From Exiguobacterium sibiricum 7-3 (GTDB lineage Bacteria; Bacillota; Bacilli; Exiguobacteriales; Exiguobacteriaceae): DNA of 64,000 nt. The stretch's first letter is position 1, and the number at the start of each line of letters is the position of its first letter. The position numbers were made by a program, and so were the translations under genes. The DNA lies in NCBI RefSeq assembly GCF_000620865.1, contig NZ_KK211190.1, positions 2,121,971-2,185,970 of the forward strand. The letters are read 5' to 3'. Shown here piece by piece: positions 1-7,575 of the stretch. The notes below the pieces were generated by a model. It searched no databases, was not told the DNA's origin, and saw nothing but the letters and a program-made list of their open reading frames with translations.

Positions 1-297
1 TCCAGTCTTCGCATCATACGTATAGGTCTCCTGATCGCAAGCAAGCTCGTTTGGCTTTTCCGCTGTTCCGCGATTGATGGTTTGCAGTGATTCCGGATAT
101 TTTTTCTCTTTAGCGTAATAAAGATTTACCTCGGAACGGATGACACGGATGTTCGCTTCGCAACTGACTCCTTTCGCCTGATCTTTCCCGCTCGTCATCG
201 TCGGAATCAATACGAGTAAAAGCAAGGAAATGATCAGCAGGACGGCTGCCATTTCGAGCAAAGTAAATCCGCGTTGATTTTGAATAAATCGTTTCAT
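1..297 (-). CDS. comGC: Competence pseudopilin ComGC (3' end cut by window)
   Basis: Major pseudopilin of the competence pilus that draws in transforming DNA. The 99 residues in the window begin with a short basic leader, then the type IV prepilin signal QRG|FTLLEM, with the conserved Glu five residues after the peptidase cut, and a hydrophobic helix to about residue 32. The C-terminal part carries Cys46 and Cys87, which could form the disulfide seen in ComGC proteins. The gene runs off the left edge without a stop, so it is partial. It follows comGB with about 20 bp between them, as the third gene of the comG operon. The leader peptidase ComC is not in the window. Confidence 0.9.
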   Translation of the reverse strand, partial: MKRFIQNQRGFTLLEMAAVLLIISLLLLVLIPTMTSGKDQAKGVSCEANIRVIRSEVNLYYAKEKKYPESLQTINRGTAEKPNELACDQETYTYDAKTG

Positions 298-317
298 TTG
301 ATCGACTCCTCGTCTCT

Positions 318-1319
318 TTAAAATGGAAGTTGCTGAATAGCAAGTTGGATCGGATAGTAGAGAATTAAGAATAGTGTGCCTGTCATCACGGTTAATCCTC
401 CGTACAACGCCGGTTCAATCAATAACAGCTTCTTTTCGACTTCTTCCTCAATCGATTCATGCAATAATGCAGCTTGCTCCAATAATAAAGGACCTAAGTC
501 GCCACTTTCCCGTGCAATATGAACCAACCCGACAGTTTCAACATCAATGATGTTTTCATCCTGCATCGCTTCCGATAACGGTTGACCACTTTTTTGACGG
601 TGATGCAACATTTGATACATCTGTTTCTTTTTACCGGTTTGTCCTTGTTCCAAAGCATGAAAAGCTTCTTCCAATGAAAATCCGGCATCAATGAAGGAGC
701 CGACCTCGATTGTAAACAAATAGCTGTAATACAAACGCAGCATTTTTTGAATCATCTTCATACGGAGCAGCCGTTTCATTGGGATATGTCGAATCAGGAG
801 CACAAGTCCCGTCACCATCGTGACAGGGGCAAACGCCATAACGTACTTTGCTGAAGGATGAAGGAAGGGGCGGACGAATGGCGGTAAGGTAGCCGGATTC
901 GACATCTCCAATAAGGAAGGAAACACATAAAGGGCATAAAACATGAACAGTAGCAACAGACTGGCTGCCAAGACAATCGGATAACGGGCCATCTTCCAAA
1001 ATTTCTTTTTCATCTGGCTTTCGAGTTCAAGTAACCGAATGACTTGTCGTAAAATCATCAACGGACGTTCCGTCTGATCTCCTACTGTAAGTAATTGTTG
1101 TAACGCTGTCGGCAATTTTAACGGTTCAAGGGAAAAAGAGAGTCGATTGCCTTGCTGCAGTCGGTCTTGAATCTCATGAATCACCGGAACGAGCAGCGGA
1201 TCTTCGAAGCGGACCAATATATCCAGTGCCTCTTTTGTCGAGATTCCTTTAGACAAGAGACGATGAAATCGATTTAAGAACCGACATTTACTAGCGCTTG
1301 TAAGTTTTCGACGATACAG
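318..1319 (-). CDS. comGB: Competence pilus assembly protein ComGB (type II secretion F family), probable CTG start
   Basis: Polytopic inner-membrane platform protein of the competence pseudopilus, working with the ATPase ComGA. Three hydrophobic segments fit the T2SF fold. The frame has no ATG or GTG near its expected N-terminus. A TTG at 1256 has no Shine-Dalgarno and would remove the first helix. A CTG at 1319, about 10 nt after a strong GGAGG inside comGA, gives an N-terminus containing RFLNRFHRLLSKGISTKEAL, which matches the family start, and a usual total of 333 aa. The CTG start overlaps the end of comGA by 46 bp. The family call is firm; the exact start is inferred. Confidence 0.85.
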   Translation of the reverse strand: MYRRKLTSASKCRFLNRFHRLLSKGISTKEALDILVRFEDPLLVPVIHEIQDRLQQGNRLSFSLEPLKLPTALQQLLTVGDQTERPLMILRQVIRLLELESQMKKKFWKMARYPIVLAASLLLLFMFYALYVFPSLLEMSNPATLPPFVRPFLHPSAKYVMAFAPVTMVTGLVLLIRHIPMKRLLRMKMIQKMLRLYYSYLFTIEVGSFIDAGFSLEEAFHALEQGQTGKKKQMYQMLHHRQKSGQPLSEAMQDENIIDVETVGLVHIARESGDLGPLLLEQAALLHESIEEEVEKKLLLIEPALYGGLTVMTGTLFLILYYPIQLAIQQLPF

Positions 1320-2116
1320 CGAACGTCACCCTCCTCCCGGTACAAGTGAATGATTTTTTTACACACTGCCAATTCTTCATTCGTTACTCCTAACGTTCTT
1401 AATCGCAACAAAGCCTCTTCAATTGATCCTGCATGCAACGTAAACAAAACGACATGACCACTCAGTGCCGCATTGATGGTCAAACGTGCCGCTTCGGCTG
1501 TTCTCACTTCGCCAAAAGCAATCCAGTCCGGATCGGCCCGGAGAATTTCTTCAAAGCACCTAGTTGCGTCAAAACCGGCCTTTGCATTTAACTCCAGCTG
1601 TAAAATCCCCGGTACGCTACATTCAATCGGATCCTCGACTGAGATGATTCGCTTCCCTTCCATCGAAGCCATTAACGAGTAAAGCATCGTTGTCTTGCCT
1701 GCCCCTGTCGTTCCGGAAATGATAATGCATCCATGTGTTTGTTGTTTCAGCCAGACCAAATCATGTTCGGGATCAAGCAAACGTGCCGCAACCGCATCAG
1801 AAACAACTGCCCGATAAAAACGCCAGGACATGGCATCGCCATATCGACTCGGTAAGATGGCGACACGCATCCCGCTCTCCTCAAGAGAGTAGAGACCACT
1901 TTGAGGGATTCGTTCATTTTGCTCCTTTAAATTGGCTTCATAACGGATGTGACTGACAATCGTCCGATACTGTTCAATCGATATCGAGGATTGTTCTTTT
2001 AACCCTCCATTCGCTCGACAAATGACTTGTGCCGACTGGTCACCCGGAATAAAGTGGACATCGGTCGCACCCACTTCTTCAAATTGATGAATCAACTGAC
2101 TGATCGCTTTTCTCAA
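1274..2116 (-). CDS. comGA: Competence traffic ATPase ComGA
   Basis: Cytoplasmic secretion ATPase that powers competence pilus assembly. Walker A SGTTGAGKT lies at residues 134-142, the Asp box around RADPDW (193-198) with GEVR following, and the His box around SGHVVLFTLHAG. It starts at TTG, 5' of which is a clear AAGGAGGTG ribosome site. At 280 aa it is shorter than many relatives (roughly 320-360 aa, from memory), ending soon after the ATPase core and lacking the Cys-containing tail known in B. subtilis. It is the first gene of the comG operon, only about 60 bp after mgsR. I saw no ComK-type AAAA-N5-TTTT box in that gap. Confidence 0.93.
   Translation of the reverse strand: MRKAISQLIHQFEEVGATDVHFIPGDQSAQVICRANGGLKEQSSISIEQYRTIVSHIRYEANLKEQNERIPQSGLYSLEESGMRVAILPSRYGDAMSWRFYRAVVSDAVAARLLDPEHDLVWLKQQTHGCIIISGTTGAGKTTMLYSLMASMEGKRIISVEDPIECSVPGILQLELNAKAGFDATRCFEEILRADPDWIAFGEVRTAEAARLTINAALSGHVVLFTLHAGSIEEALLRLRTLGVTNEELAVCKKIIHLYREEGDVRCIVENLQALVNVGS
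1330..1337 (-). promoter_or_regulatory. Internal Shine-Dalgarno that supports the comGB CTG start
   Basis: On the minus strand the 3' part of comGA reads GGGAGGAGGG just before TGACGTTCG and CTG. The closer GGAGG ends 10 nt before the CTG at 1319. The upstream in-frame stop is a TGA within the same stretch, so CTG is the only plausible start codon behind this site. Confidence 0.6.
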
Positions 2117-2142
2117 CCCAACACCTCCTTATTGAAAAAGTA

Positions 2143-2177
2143 CAAAAAAAAAGAAGCCGAAACAAATCGGCTTCTTT
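2143..2177 (-). terminator. Intrinsic terminator of mgsR
   Basis: On the minus strand an 11-bp stem AAAGAAGCCGA / TCGGCTTCTTT with a 6-nt loop is followed by an uninterrupted run of T. It starts at the mgsR stop codon and leaves under 30 bp before the ribosome site of comGA. Confidence 0.9.
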
Positions 2178-2562
2178 AAGATACTTGAGCAATAATTCGG
2201 TTTTTACGTTTCGCAAGTGTCTCGAGTCCTGGTTTATCGTATCCGATTACAAGTTGTTTGCCGTCAGTAATGATTGGGCGACGCAACAGTTTCGGATTGT
2301 CACTCATCAAACGAAGCAGTTCGCTTAATTTCATGTCATCAACATCAATTCCTAAATCTTTAAATGCCTGACTGCGTGTTGCCAGTAAACTTTCGATTCC
2401 ATCTGTTGAAAGTTTTAGCAATTCCATCAATTCGTCTACTGTTGGAGCATTTCTGAACAGATGACGTTCCTCTACATCAACATGTTCCTCTTTTAACCAT
2501 GATTTCGTTTTACGACAAGATGTACAGCTTGGATATGTGAAAAATATCAACTCATTCGCCAT
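2176..2562 (-). CDS. mgsR: Spx/MgsR-family RNA polymerase-binding regulator
   Basis: ArsC-like thioredoxin-fold regulator of 128 aa that binds the RNA polymerase alpha subunit. The redox switch motif CTSC lies near the N-terminus (FFTYPSCTSCRKTK) and the conserved RRPI follows at about residue 100. The start MANELIF is chosen because AGGAGG lies 7 nt upstream; an earlier ATG has no such site. Position next to comG and yqgY matches B. subtilis yqgZ (mgsR), which is controlled by the general stress factor there, so mgsR is preferred over spx itself. The promoter carries three phased TTGTACAA repeats. Confidence 0.88.
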   Translation of the reverse strand: MANELIFFTYPSCTSCRKTKSWLKEEHVDVEERHLFRNAPTVDELMELLKLSTDGIESLLATRSQAFKDLGIDVDDMKLSELLRLMSDNPKLLRRPIITDGKQLVIGYDKPGLETLAKRKNRIIAQVS

Positions 2563-2603
2563 TATTGCTCCTCCTCTCAAAATCTACGCTTCTCATTACA
2601 GAA

Positions 2604-2655
2604 ACTATACCATGCCTTTTTTGTTTTGTACACCTTTTGTACAACTATTGTACAA
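2604..2655 (-). promoter_or_regulatory. mgsR promoter with three 11-bp-phased TTGTACAA repeats
   Basis: A sigma-A type promoter reads -35 TGTACA (2627-2632), 17-bp spacer, -10 TATAGT (2604-2609). TTGTACA-type palindromes begin at 2626, 2637 and 2648, exactly 11 bp apart, one DNA turn. The promoter-proximal copy is the -35 element itself. Phased 11-bp hexamers with N5 spacers are the pattern bound by OmpR/PhoB-family regulators such as WalR or PhoP, although TGTACA is not an exact match to either consensus. The regulator is not identified. Confidence 0.65.
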
Positions 2656-2787
2656 GTTTTTTTCAAACTTCATCTTTTGTTCACAGTTATTCCTTAACAA
2701 ACACTAGAACATGATGGACGGATGATTGTTTGCTTGGTAAAATAAGTACGTATATTGACTATCTGTCGGATTTAGGGGGTTATATGA

Positions 2788-3051
2788 ATGGGGAGAATGT
2801 ACCGCGTACTCGGATTTTGGACTGGAATCATTGCAGTCATGGCATTTATCGGCGCTCTAGGTGGAGATGCTAGCTCAAGTGAACATACGGATTCATTTTT
2901 AGTTATGGGCTTTGTCTTCTTGGCACAAACAGTATTCTTTGCAGCATTAGGCTATCTTCGCCTAACTGAAAAAACGTATGTCTACATTTTTGCAGCGTAC
3001 TTAACAGTATTCTTTATCGTCTTCACGTATTGGTCCAACTTCCAAATGTGA
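2788..3051 (+). CDS. yqgY: DUF2626 small membrane protein, YqgY-like
   Basis: 87-residue integral membrane protein with three hydrophobic segments (about residues 7-24, 39-56 and 65-82). The product matches the YqgY/DUF2626 family known from Bacillales, whose function is unknown. The ATG follows a TTAGGGGG ribosome site. The gene is divergent from mgsR and ends in a terminator shared with the convergent yqgX-like gene. Its place between mgsR and yqgX is the same as in B. subtilis. Confidence 0.85.
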   Translation: MGRMYRVLGFWTGIIAVMAFIGALGGDASSSEHTDSFLVMGFVFLAQTVFFAALGYLRLTEKTYVYIFAAYLTVFFIVFTYWSNFQM

Positions 3052-3053
3052 AC

Positions 3054-3096
3054 AAAAAAGTCCCTCGCCTTCAAATGAAGACGAGGGACTTTTTTA
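3054..3096. terminator. Bidirectional terminator between yqgY and yqgX
   Basis: An inverted repeat AAAAAAGTCCCTCG...CGAGGGACTTTTTT has A and T runs on both flanks, so it can terminate both convergent genes. Confidence 0.9.
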
Positions 3097-3103
3097 TATT
3101 TCC

Positions 3104-3721
3104 TTAAAAAAATGGATTATGCTTGATTTCCTGACGTAACGTCGTTTCCGGTCCATGTCCCGGATAAAACGTCGTATCGTGCGGAATCTCTGCAATGACA
3201 CGATCAATGGACCGCGTCAGCACTTCTTGATCGCCGCCTTCAAGATCGGTTCGACCGACACTGCGCTTGAAAATCAAATCACCTGCAAAGGCGACCTGCT
3301 CTTTTTTAAAATAAAACGTGACACTCCCCGGTGAATGCCCCGGTGTTTCCATTACATGAAACTGGAATGGTCCAACTTCTAACGGACCACTTGTCAGCAA
3401 TTGTTCCGCAGGTTTCACCTTTAAGGGAGGCATATTGAACTTGATGGATCCGTTCAGATTCGGATTCGACAACCATTTCATTTCTTTCGGATGAATATAG
3501 GCAGGTGCAGACGTAAAACGTCGTAACATATCCACACCACCAATATGATCAAAATGGGCATGAGTCAAAAGGATTGCTTCGACCTTTGCTCCGCGCTTTT
3601 CAATTTCGTCGAAAAAACGCATATCTTCGGTTCCCGGATCAATCACTAAACATTTTCCTTCTTTAAAAAGAAGGTAGCCGTTTTCTGAAGCCATACCTGA
3701 AGTAATACTTACGATTTCCAT
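3104..3721 (-). CDS. yqgX: Metallo-beta-lactamase-fold hydrolase, YqgX-like
   Basis: 205-residue cytosolic metallo-hydrolase of the glyoxalase II type. The dinuclear metal motif THAHFDHIGG is complete, and later ligands appear in ETPGHSPGS, FAGDLIF and YPGHGPET. YqgX of B. subtilis acts in bacillithiol-dependent methylglyoxal detoxification; the same role is plausible here, but the substrate cannot be read from sequence. The ATG is preceded by AGGAG. Neighbours and order match B. subtilis. Confidence 0.88.
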   Translation of the reverse strand: MEIVSITSGMASENGYLLFKEGKCLVIDPGTEDMRFFDEIEKRGAKVEAILLTHAHFDHIGGVDMLRRFTSAPAYIHPKEMKWLSNPNLNGSIKFNMPPLKVKPAEQLLTSGPLEVGPFQFHVMETPGHSPGSVTFYFKKEQVAFAGDLIFKRSVGRTDLEGGDQEVLTRSIDRVIAEIPHDTTFYPGHGPETTLRQEIKHNPFF

Positions 3722-3886
3722 CTCATCAAACTCCTTTGTTGATATTCTTCTCTACTATACACGAAATTGTCGAAAGTTCGTCGTCCCCCCTCTCGACTTT
3801 ATTCGCTCAGTCGGCTAAACTAAAAAGTGAGATTTAAGTGAAATCTTCGTGAACTTCATAACGTGATTTTTAAGGGGGAGTACGTC

Positions 3887-4066
3887 ATGCATTTGGATCA
3901 ACCAATCGGTTGGCTTTTCTTTATCGTTGCACTCGTCGGTGTTTGGGCCGTCTTGCGTTCACTTAAGAAACGTCAAATGTTTCCACTCGTATTTGCCGGA
4001 CTGACTGTAATCTTATTCGGTTGGTTTGGTATTGCGACATTGATTTTCGGCGGAATTCCGTCATAA
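3887..4066 (+). CDS. yqgW: DUF2759 small membrane protein, YqgW-like
   Basis: 59-residue membrane protein with two hydrophobic helices separated by a short basic loop (LKKRQ). The family is DUF2759, function unknown. I start it at MHLDQPIGW because GGGGGAG lies just upstream; an earlier in-frame ATG would need no ribosome site. It sits beside the yqgX-like gene as in B. subtilis and has its own strong terminator. Confidence 0.8.
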   Translation: MHLDQPIGWLFFIVALVGVWAVLRSLKKRQMFPLVFAGLTVILFGWFGIATLIFGGIPS

Positions 4067-4080
4067 TCATGTGTTACAGA

Positions 4081-4119
4081 CAAAAGGTCAGCTTTCCACA
4101 TCGGAAAGCTGACCTTTTG
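4081..4119 (+). terminator. Hairpin terminator after yqgW
   Basis: A perfect 17-bp stem, beginning CAAAAGGTCAG, with a 5-nt loop ACATC, directly follows the gene. The 3' arm ends in CTTTTG, so a short U run is provided by the stem itself. Confidence 0.8.
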
Positions 4120-4152
4120 TCTGCTGCTCACTGTCTTAAAATCGAGCCACTA

Positions 4153-4196
4153 TCGAAAAAAGACGGGAACGATTAAATATCGTTTCCGTCTTTTCG
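4153..4196 (-). terminator. Intrinsic terminator of ltaS
   Basis: On the minus strand GAAAAGACGGAAACGAT pairs with ATCGTTCCCGTCTTTTTTC, ending in a T run right after the ltaS stop. Confidence 0.88.
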
Positions 4197-4197
4197 A

Positions 4198-6123
4198 TTA
4201 TTTAGAAGTTTGTAAGAAACGTAACAGATCACCATAGATGACTTTGTCCGATAAACCTAATTCTTTCTCAGATTGTTTGACGGACTCTTTACAGATCGCG
4301 CCGTCTTTCTCATCTGTGACTTCTTCACCGGTTTTACGGTCATAACATGTCTCTTGTGTGTAGACTGTCTTATCCGTTACAACAGAACCGTCTCGGAACA
4401 ACGCATAATCTTTGTGTTCTTTCGAGAACAGATCCGTTCCGAACAATACTTCATCCTTGAAATTGTAACCAAGCAGATTTAACAACGTCGGCTTGATGTC
4501 AATTTGACTTGCGACATCATCATGTTTGACACCCTTGTCTTGTCCAGGTAAGTGGATGACAAACGGTACACGTTGCAATTGAGCAACATCATACGGTGTT
4601 AATTCGTCTTTTTTCAACAATTCCGCCATCGCAGCATTGTGATTCGTCGAGATTCCGTAATGATCGCCGTACAGCATGAAGATTGTATCATCCCATGTGC
4701 CGTCTTTCTTTAATCCTTCGATGAACTTACCGAGTGCCATGTCTTGATATGCGAGTGCTTGAACATAATGATTCAATGTCGTCGAACTCGTTTCAAGTGG
4801 TGGTACGAGTTCATCTTCCGGTTTCGGCATTTCGAATGGATAATGGTTCGTCAACGTAATGAATTTCGAGTAGAATGGGCGCGGAAGATCTTTCAGCATC
4901 GGTAACGATTGCTCAAAGAACTTGTCGTCCAGTAATCCCCACTCCGTTAAATCTTCCGGATTACCTAAGTCGTAATCTGTTTCAGAGAAGAAACGGTCGA
5001 CTCCGAAACTGTTGTAAACGATATCCCGGTTCCAGAATGACTTATTGTTTGCATGGAAAACAGCTGAATAGTAGCCGTCTTCTTTTAACATTTCAGGTGT
5101 CGCACGGAATTCATTTTCTCCGTTTGTGAAGAACGCTGATCCACGACCCAGTGGATAAATTGAGTTTTCCAAGATAAACTCGGCGTCTGACGTTTTACCT
5201 TGTCCTGTATTGTGATAGAAATTATCCCAATAGTGCGAGTCTTTAATCAGTTTATTAAGGTTCGGTGTGATTTCTTGACCATTCGGTGCTTTTAAACCGA
5301 CAGCAAACGATTGAGCCGACTCAAACGAGACGACAATCACGTTTTTACCTTTGTATTTACCGAACATCGCCGGATTTGGTGTAGCGTACTTCGAATCTGC
5401 AAAGTTTTGAACTTCAGAAAGTTCTGAGCTGTCTGCCAATGCTTTTTGTGCTGACGTTTTAGATTGGATCAACGCATCATACATGTGGAAGTTAAACGTT
5501 CCGATATTTTTGACGAGCAATTCGCGGTCAAACGCACGTGTCAGTAATTCCGGACGTTCTGTTTCGGCAAGTGTCAAGTTCCCTAGGAAAACTGCCGTCG
5601 CAGCGACGAAAGCGAGAATCGCACGTCCACGCGAAGCAATATTTTTCGACATATCCATTTTCCGTAAGAAAAACGGAAGAATCAATAAGTCACCGACAAT
5701 CAGAAGATCCGCCCATGATAAAAGTGAACCGAGCGACGCTGAAACCGTCTCTGCATTTGATGTTTGGAACAGAACCGGTAGTGTCAGGTAATCATTGAAG
5801 AAACGGAAGAAAATGATATCTGCATACAGGACGAGTGTCGCGACAACAAGCGTCCCGTAGATGAACCATTTTTGAACGTTCCCACGGAAGAAGAAACTGA
5901 ATCCAAACATAAACAGTGCCGAACTGATTGGATTAATCAGTAGGATGAATGCTTGTGCCGAATTGGTGACCGGCACGTTGAAAAAGAGCGTATACGCTAA
6001 ATATGTTTTTAACCAAATCAAAAGTGTCGCAATCCAAAAGAGCTTATGCTCCTTATACGTGCTACGCACACCTTGACCCACCTTTAGCCGCATACGCGAC
6101 CAGATGCTTGAGTCTTGCTGCAT
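4198..6123 (-). CDS. ltaS: Lipoteichoic acid synthase (LtaS family)
   Basis: Polymerises the glycerol-phosphate chain of lipoteichoic acid on the outer membrane face, using phosphatidylglycerol. The 641-aa protein has about five N-terminal transmembrane helices (to about residue 185) and an extracellular sulfatase-type domain from about residue 255. Metal/catalytic residues are visible: Glu268 in SFES, the catalytic Thr311 in GQGKTSD, and YGDHYG and HNAAM further on. In B. subtilis this position holds yqgS, an LtaS paralogue, so the gene may be the yqgS counterpart rather than the only LTA synthase. It is monocistronic between two terminators. Confidence 0.9.
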   Translation of the reverse strand: MQQDSSIWSRMRLKVGQGVRSTYKEHKLFWIATLLIWLKTYLAYTLFFNVPVTNSAQAFILLINPISSALFMFGFSFFFRGNVQKWFIYGTLVVATLVLYADIIFFRFFNDYLTLPVLFQTSNAETVSASLGSLLSWADLLIVGDLLILPFFLRKMDMSKNIASRGRAILAFVAATAVFLGNLTLAETERPELLTRAFDRELLVKNIGTFNFHMYDALIQSKTSAQKALADSSELSEVQNFADSKYATPNPAMFGKYKGKNVIVVSFESAQSFAVGLKAPNGQEITPNLNKLIKDSHYWDNFYHNTGQGKTSDAEFILENSIYPLGRGSAFFTNGENEFRATPEMLKEDGYYSAVFHANNKSFWNRDIVYNSFGVDRFFSETDYDLGNPEDLTEWGLLDDKFFEQSLPMLKDLPRPFYSKFITLTNHYPFEMPKPEDELVPPLETSSTTLNHYVQALAYQDMALGKFIEGLKKDGTWDDTIFMLYGDHYGISTNHNAAMAELLKKDELTPYDVAQLQRVPFVIHLPGQDKGVKHDDVASQIDIKPTLLNLLGYNFKDEVLFGTDLFSKEHKDYALFRDGSVVTDKTVYTQETCYDRKTGEEVTDEKDGAICKESVKQSEKELGLSDKVIYGDLLRFLQTSK

Positions 6124-6343
6124 AAAAACCTGCCTCCTAATATACGTGTGCTCTTTTTAATCGAACTTTTACACGACTTACATATCTTATCTATTTATAC
6201 CCGTATCACGTGAAAATTTTACGCTTACTTTTACAAAAATGCAACCGGAATCCGGTCGATACTTAACAATCACATACTTTTATTACGTTTGTAAACAAAA
6301 AAAAGATTCGATAATTCGAACCTTTTTTAAAAACTTCTGTTAT
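6124..6343. other. Intergenic region between ltaS and glcK
   Basis: 220 bp with the glcK terminator (6296-6328) at one end and an AGGAGG site for ltaS at the other. A 13-bp symmetric ACCGGAATCCGGT lies at 6244-6256. I could not assign a convincing promoter for ltaS. Confidence 0.5.
6296..6328 (-). terminator. Intrinsic terminator of glcK
   Basis: On the minus strand AAAAAAGGTTCGA pairs with TCGAATCTTTTTTTT around a short ATTA loop. The stem is short with one G-T pair, but the T run is long. Confidence 0.8.
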
Positions 6344-7294
6344 TTATTTTTTTAAAAACATTTGTTTTGCTAGCCAAGCACAACCAATGACGCCGGCATC
6401 GTTACCCAGTTCCGCGATTTTGAAGGTCGTTGATCCGAAAACCCGTGGCAGAGCGAATCGTTCAAAGGACTCCTTTAACGGAGCCATCAGCGCATCGCCC
6501 GCTTTTGAAACACCACCACCGATCACGATAATTTCAGGATTAAAACTGTTCGCCAAGTTCGAAATAGCAAGTCCAAGATGGAAAGTCACTTCTTCCACAA
6601 CTTGCGTTGCCACGGCGTCCCCTTGCGAATAAGCTTCAAACACATCTTTTGCCGTAACAGCTTTGATGTCGTTCAGAGAAGTAACCTGTCCTTTTCGTTT
6701 TTCAAGACCAAGACGAGCGACACCGGTTGCGGAAGCAATTGTTTCCAAACAACCTTTACGGCCACAACCACACAATACGCCACCTTCCGGCAACATCGTG
6801 ATATGCCCGATTTCACCGGCCATACCGACCGTTCCGTGAACGATTTGTCCATTTGTGATCAAACCACCACCAACACCTGTACCTAGTGTAACGGCAAGCA
6901 GTTCCGTCGCTCCACTTCCGGCACCTTTCCACATTTCACCGATCGCTGCCGCATTCGCATCGTTCTCAATTACAGCCGGCAATCCTGTTAAACGTTCAAA
7001 CTCTCCGACGAGTTCAAAATTGTTCCAACCGATATTGACCGCTTTTTCGACGACACCTGTGTTGAAGTCGATGAATCCCGGTGCACCGATTCCAGCCCCG
7101 ACAAAGTCTTCGACTCGTTTGTTGCTTTGCTGACATTTTTCAAAGAAAGAACGGGCAATGTCTCCCGGAATTTGTGCACCATCATTTAAGATGACCGTTT
7201 CGATTTCCCATTTTTCTACGATAATTCCTTGTAAATCTAGAATCGCCATCTTGACCGTCGTTCCACCGATATCTACACCCAGTAACCACTTCAT
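6344..7294 (-). CDS. glcK: ROK-family glucokinase
   Basis: Phosphorylates glucose to glucose-6-phosphate with ATP. The 316-aa protein begins with the ATP-binding DIGGTTVK and has the ROK zinc motif CGCGRKGCLE (with the preceding GEIGH) and the sugar-binding END at about residues 103-105. The start MKWLLGVDIGG is preferred over an ATG two codons earlier because GAGGGAG then lies 8 nt away. It is next to yqgQ, as in B. subtilis, where the two form an operon. Confidence 0.93.
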   Translation of the reverse strand: MKWLLGVDIGGTTVKMAILDLQGIIVEKWEIETVILNDGAQIPGDIARSFFEKCQQSNKRVEDFVGAGIGAPGFIDFNTGVVEKAVNIGWNNFELVGEFERLTGLPAVIENDANAAAIGEMWKGAGSGATELLAVTLGTGVGGGLITNGQIVHGTVGMAGEIGHITMLPEGGVLCGCGRKGCLETIASATGVARLGLEKRKGQVTSLNDIKAVTAKDVFEAYSQGDAVATQVVEEVTFHLGLAISNLANSFNPEIIVIGGGVSKAGDALMAPLKESFERFALPRVFGSTTFKIAELGNDAGVIGCAWLAKQMFLKK

Positions 7295-7377
7295 CGTCAT
7301 AGCTCCCTCATGATAAAAGATTCTTCCTTTTTATTTTAGCTGATTCATCTGTTTGTGCAAAGGGTTGCACAAACTTT

Positions 7378-7575
7378 TCATGATTTTCTTGATTGCTGTA
7401 ACTCGTATGCTAAAATCACTTTTGCAGAATCATACTGTTTTTTCTCCAGTACACCTGCCTGCTCCAGTTCATCCAGTTCAAGCATCATCATCGCAATATC
7501 AGATTCCCGGTCACCGAGGTAAACAATCGTTCCGTAAGATTTGAGCAATTGCTGGACATCATAAAGTGTTTTCAT
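7378..7575 (-). CDS. yqgQ: YqgQ/DUF910 small protein
   Basis: 65-residue cytosolic helical protein of the YqgQ family, function unknown; it commonly sits directly upstream of glucokinase, as here. Its ATG overlaps the 3' end of the M42 peptidase gene by 17 bp, and the ribosome site lies inside that gene, so translation is probably coupled. The sequence is acidic in the middle (DIAMMMLELDELEQAG) and basic at the end. Confidence 0.85.
   Translation of the reverse strand: MKTLYDVQQLLKSYGTIVYLGDRESDIAMMMLELDELEQAGVLEKKQYDSAKVILAYELQQSRKS

Noticed and set aside
110-343. Minus-strand frame of 77 aa at the comGC start
   Set aside because: It is an alternative frame over the real comGC, whose prepilin signal and frame are clear.
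688-999. 103-aa frame inside comGB
   Set aside because: Same-strand shadow without ribosome site or recognisable domain.
6244-6256. ACCGGAATCCGGT symmetric element upstream of ltaS as an operator
   Set aside because: Only 13 bp, single copy, and no promoter could be placed around it.
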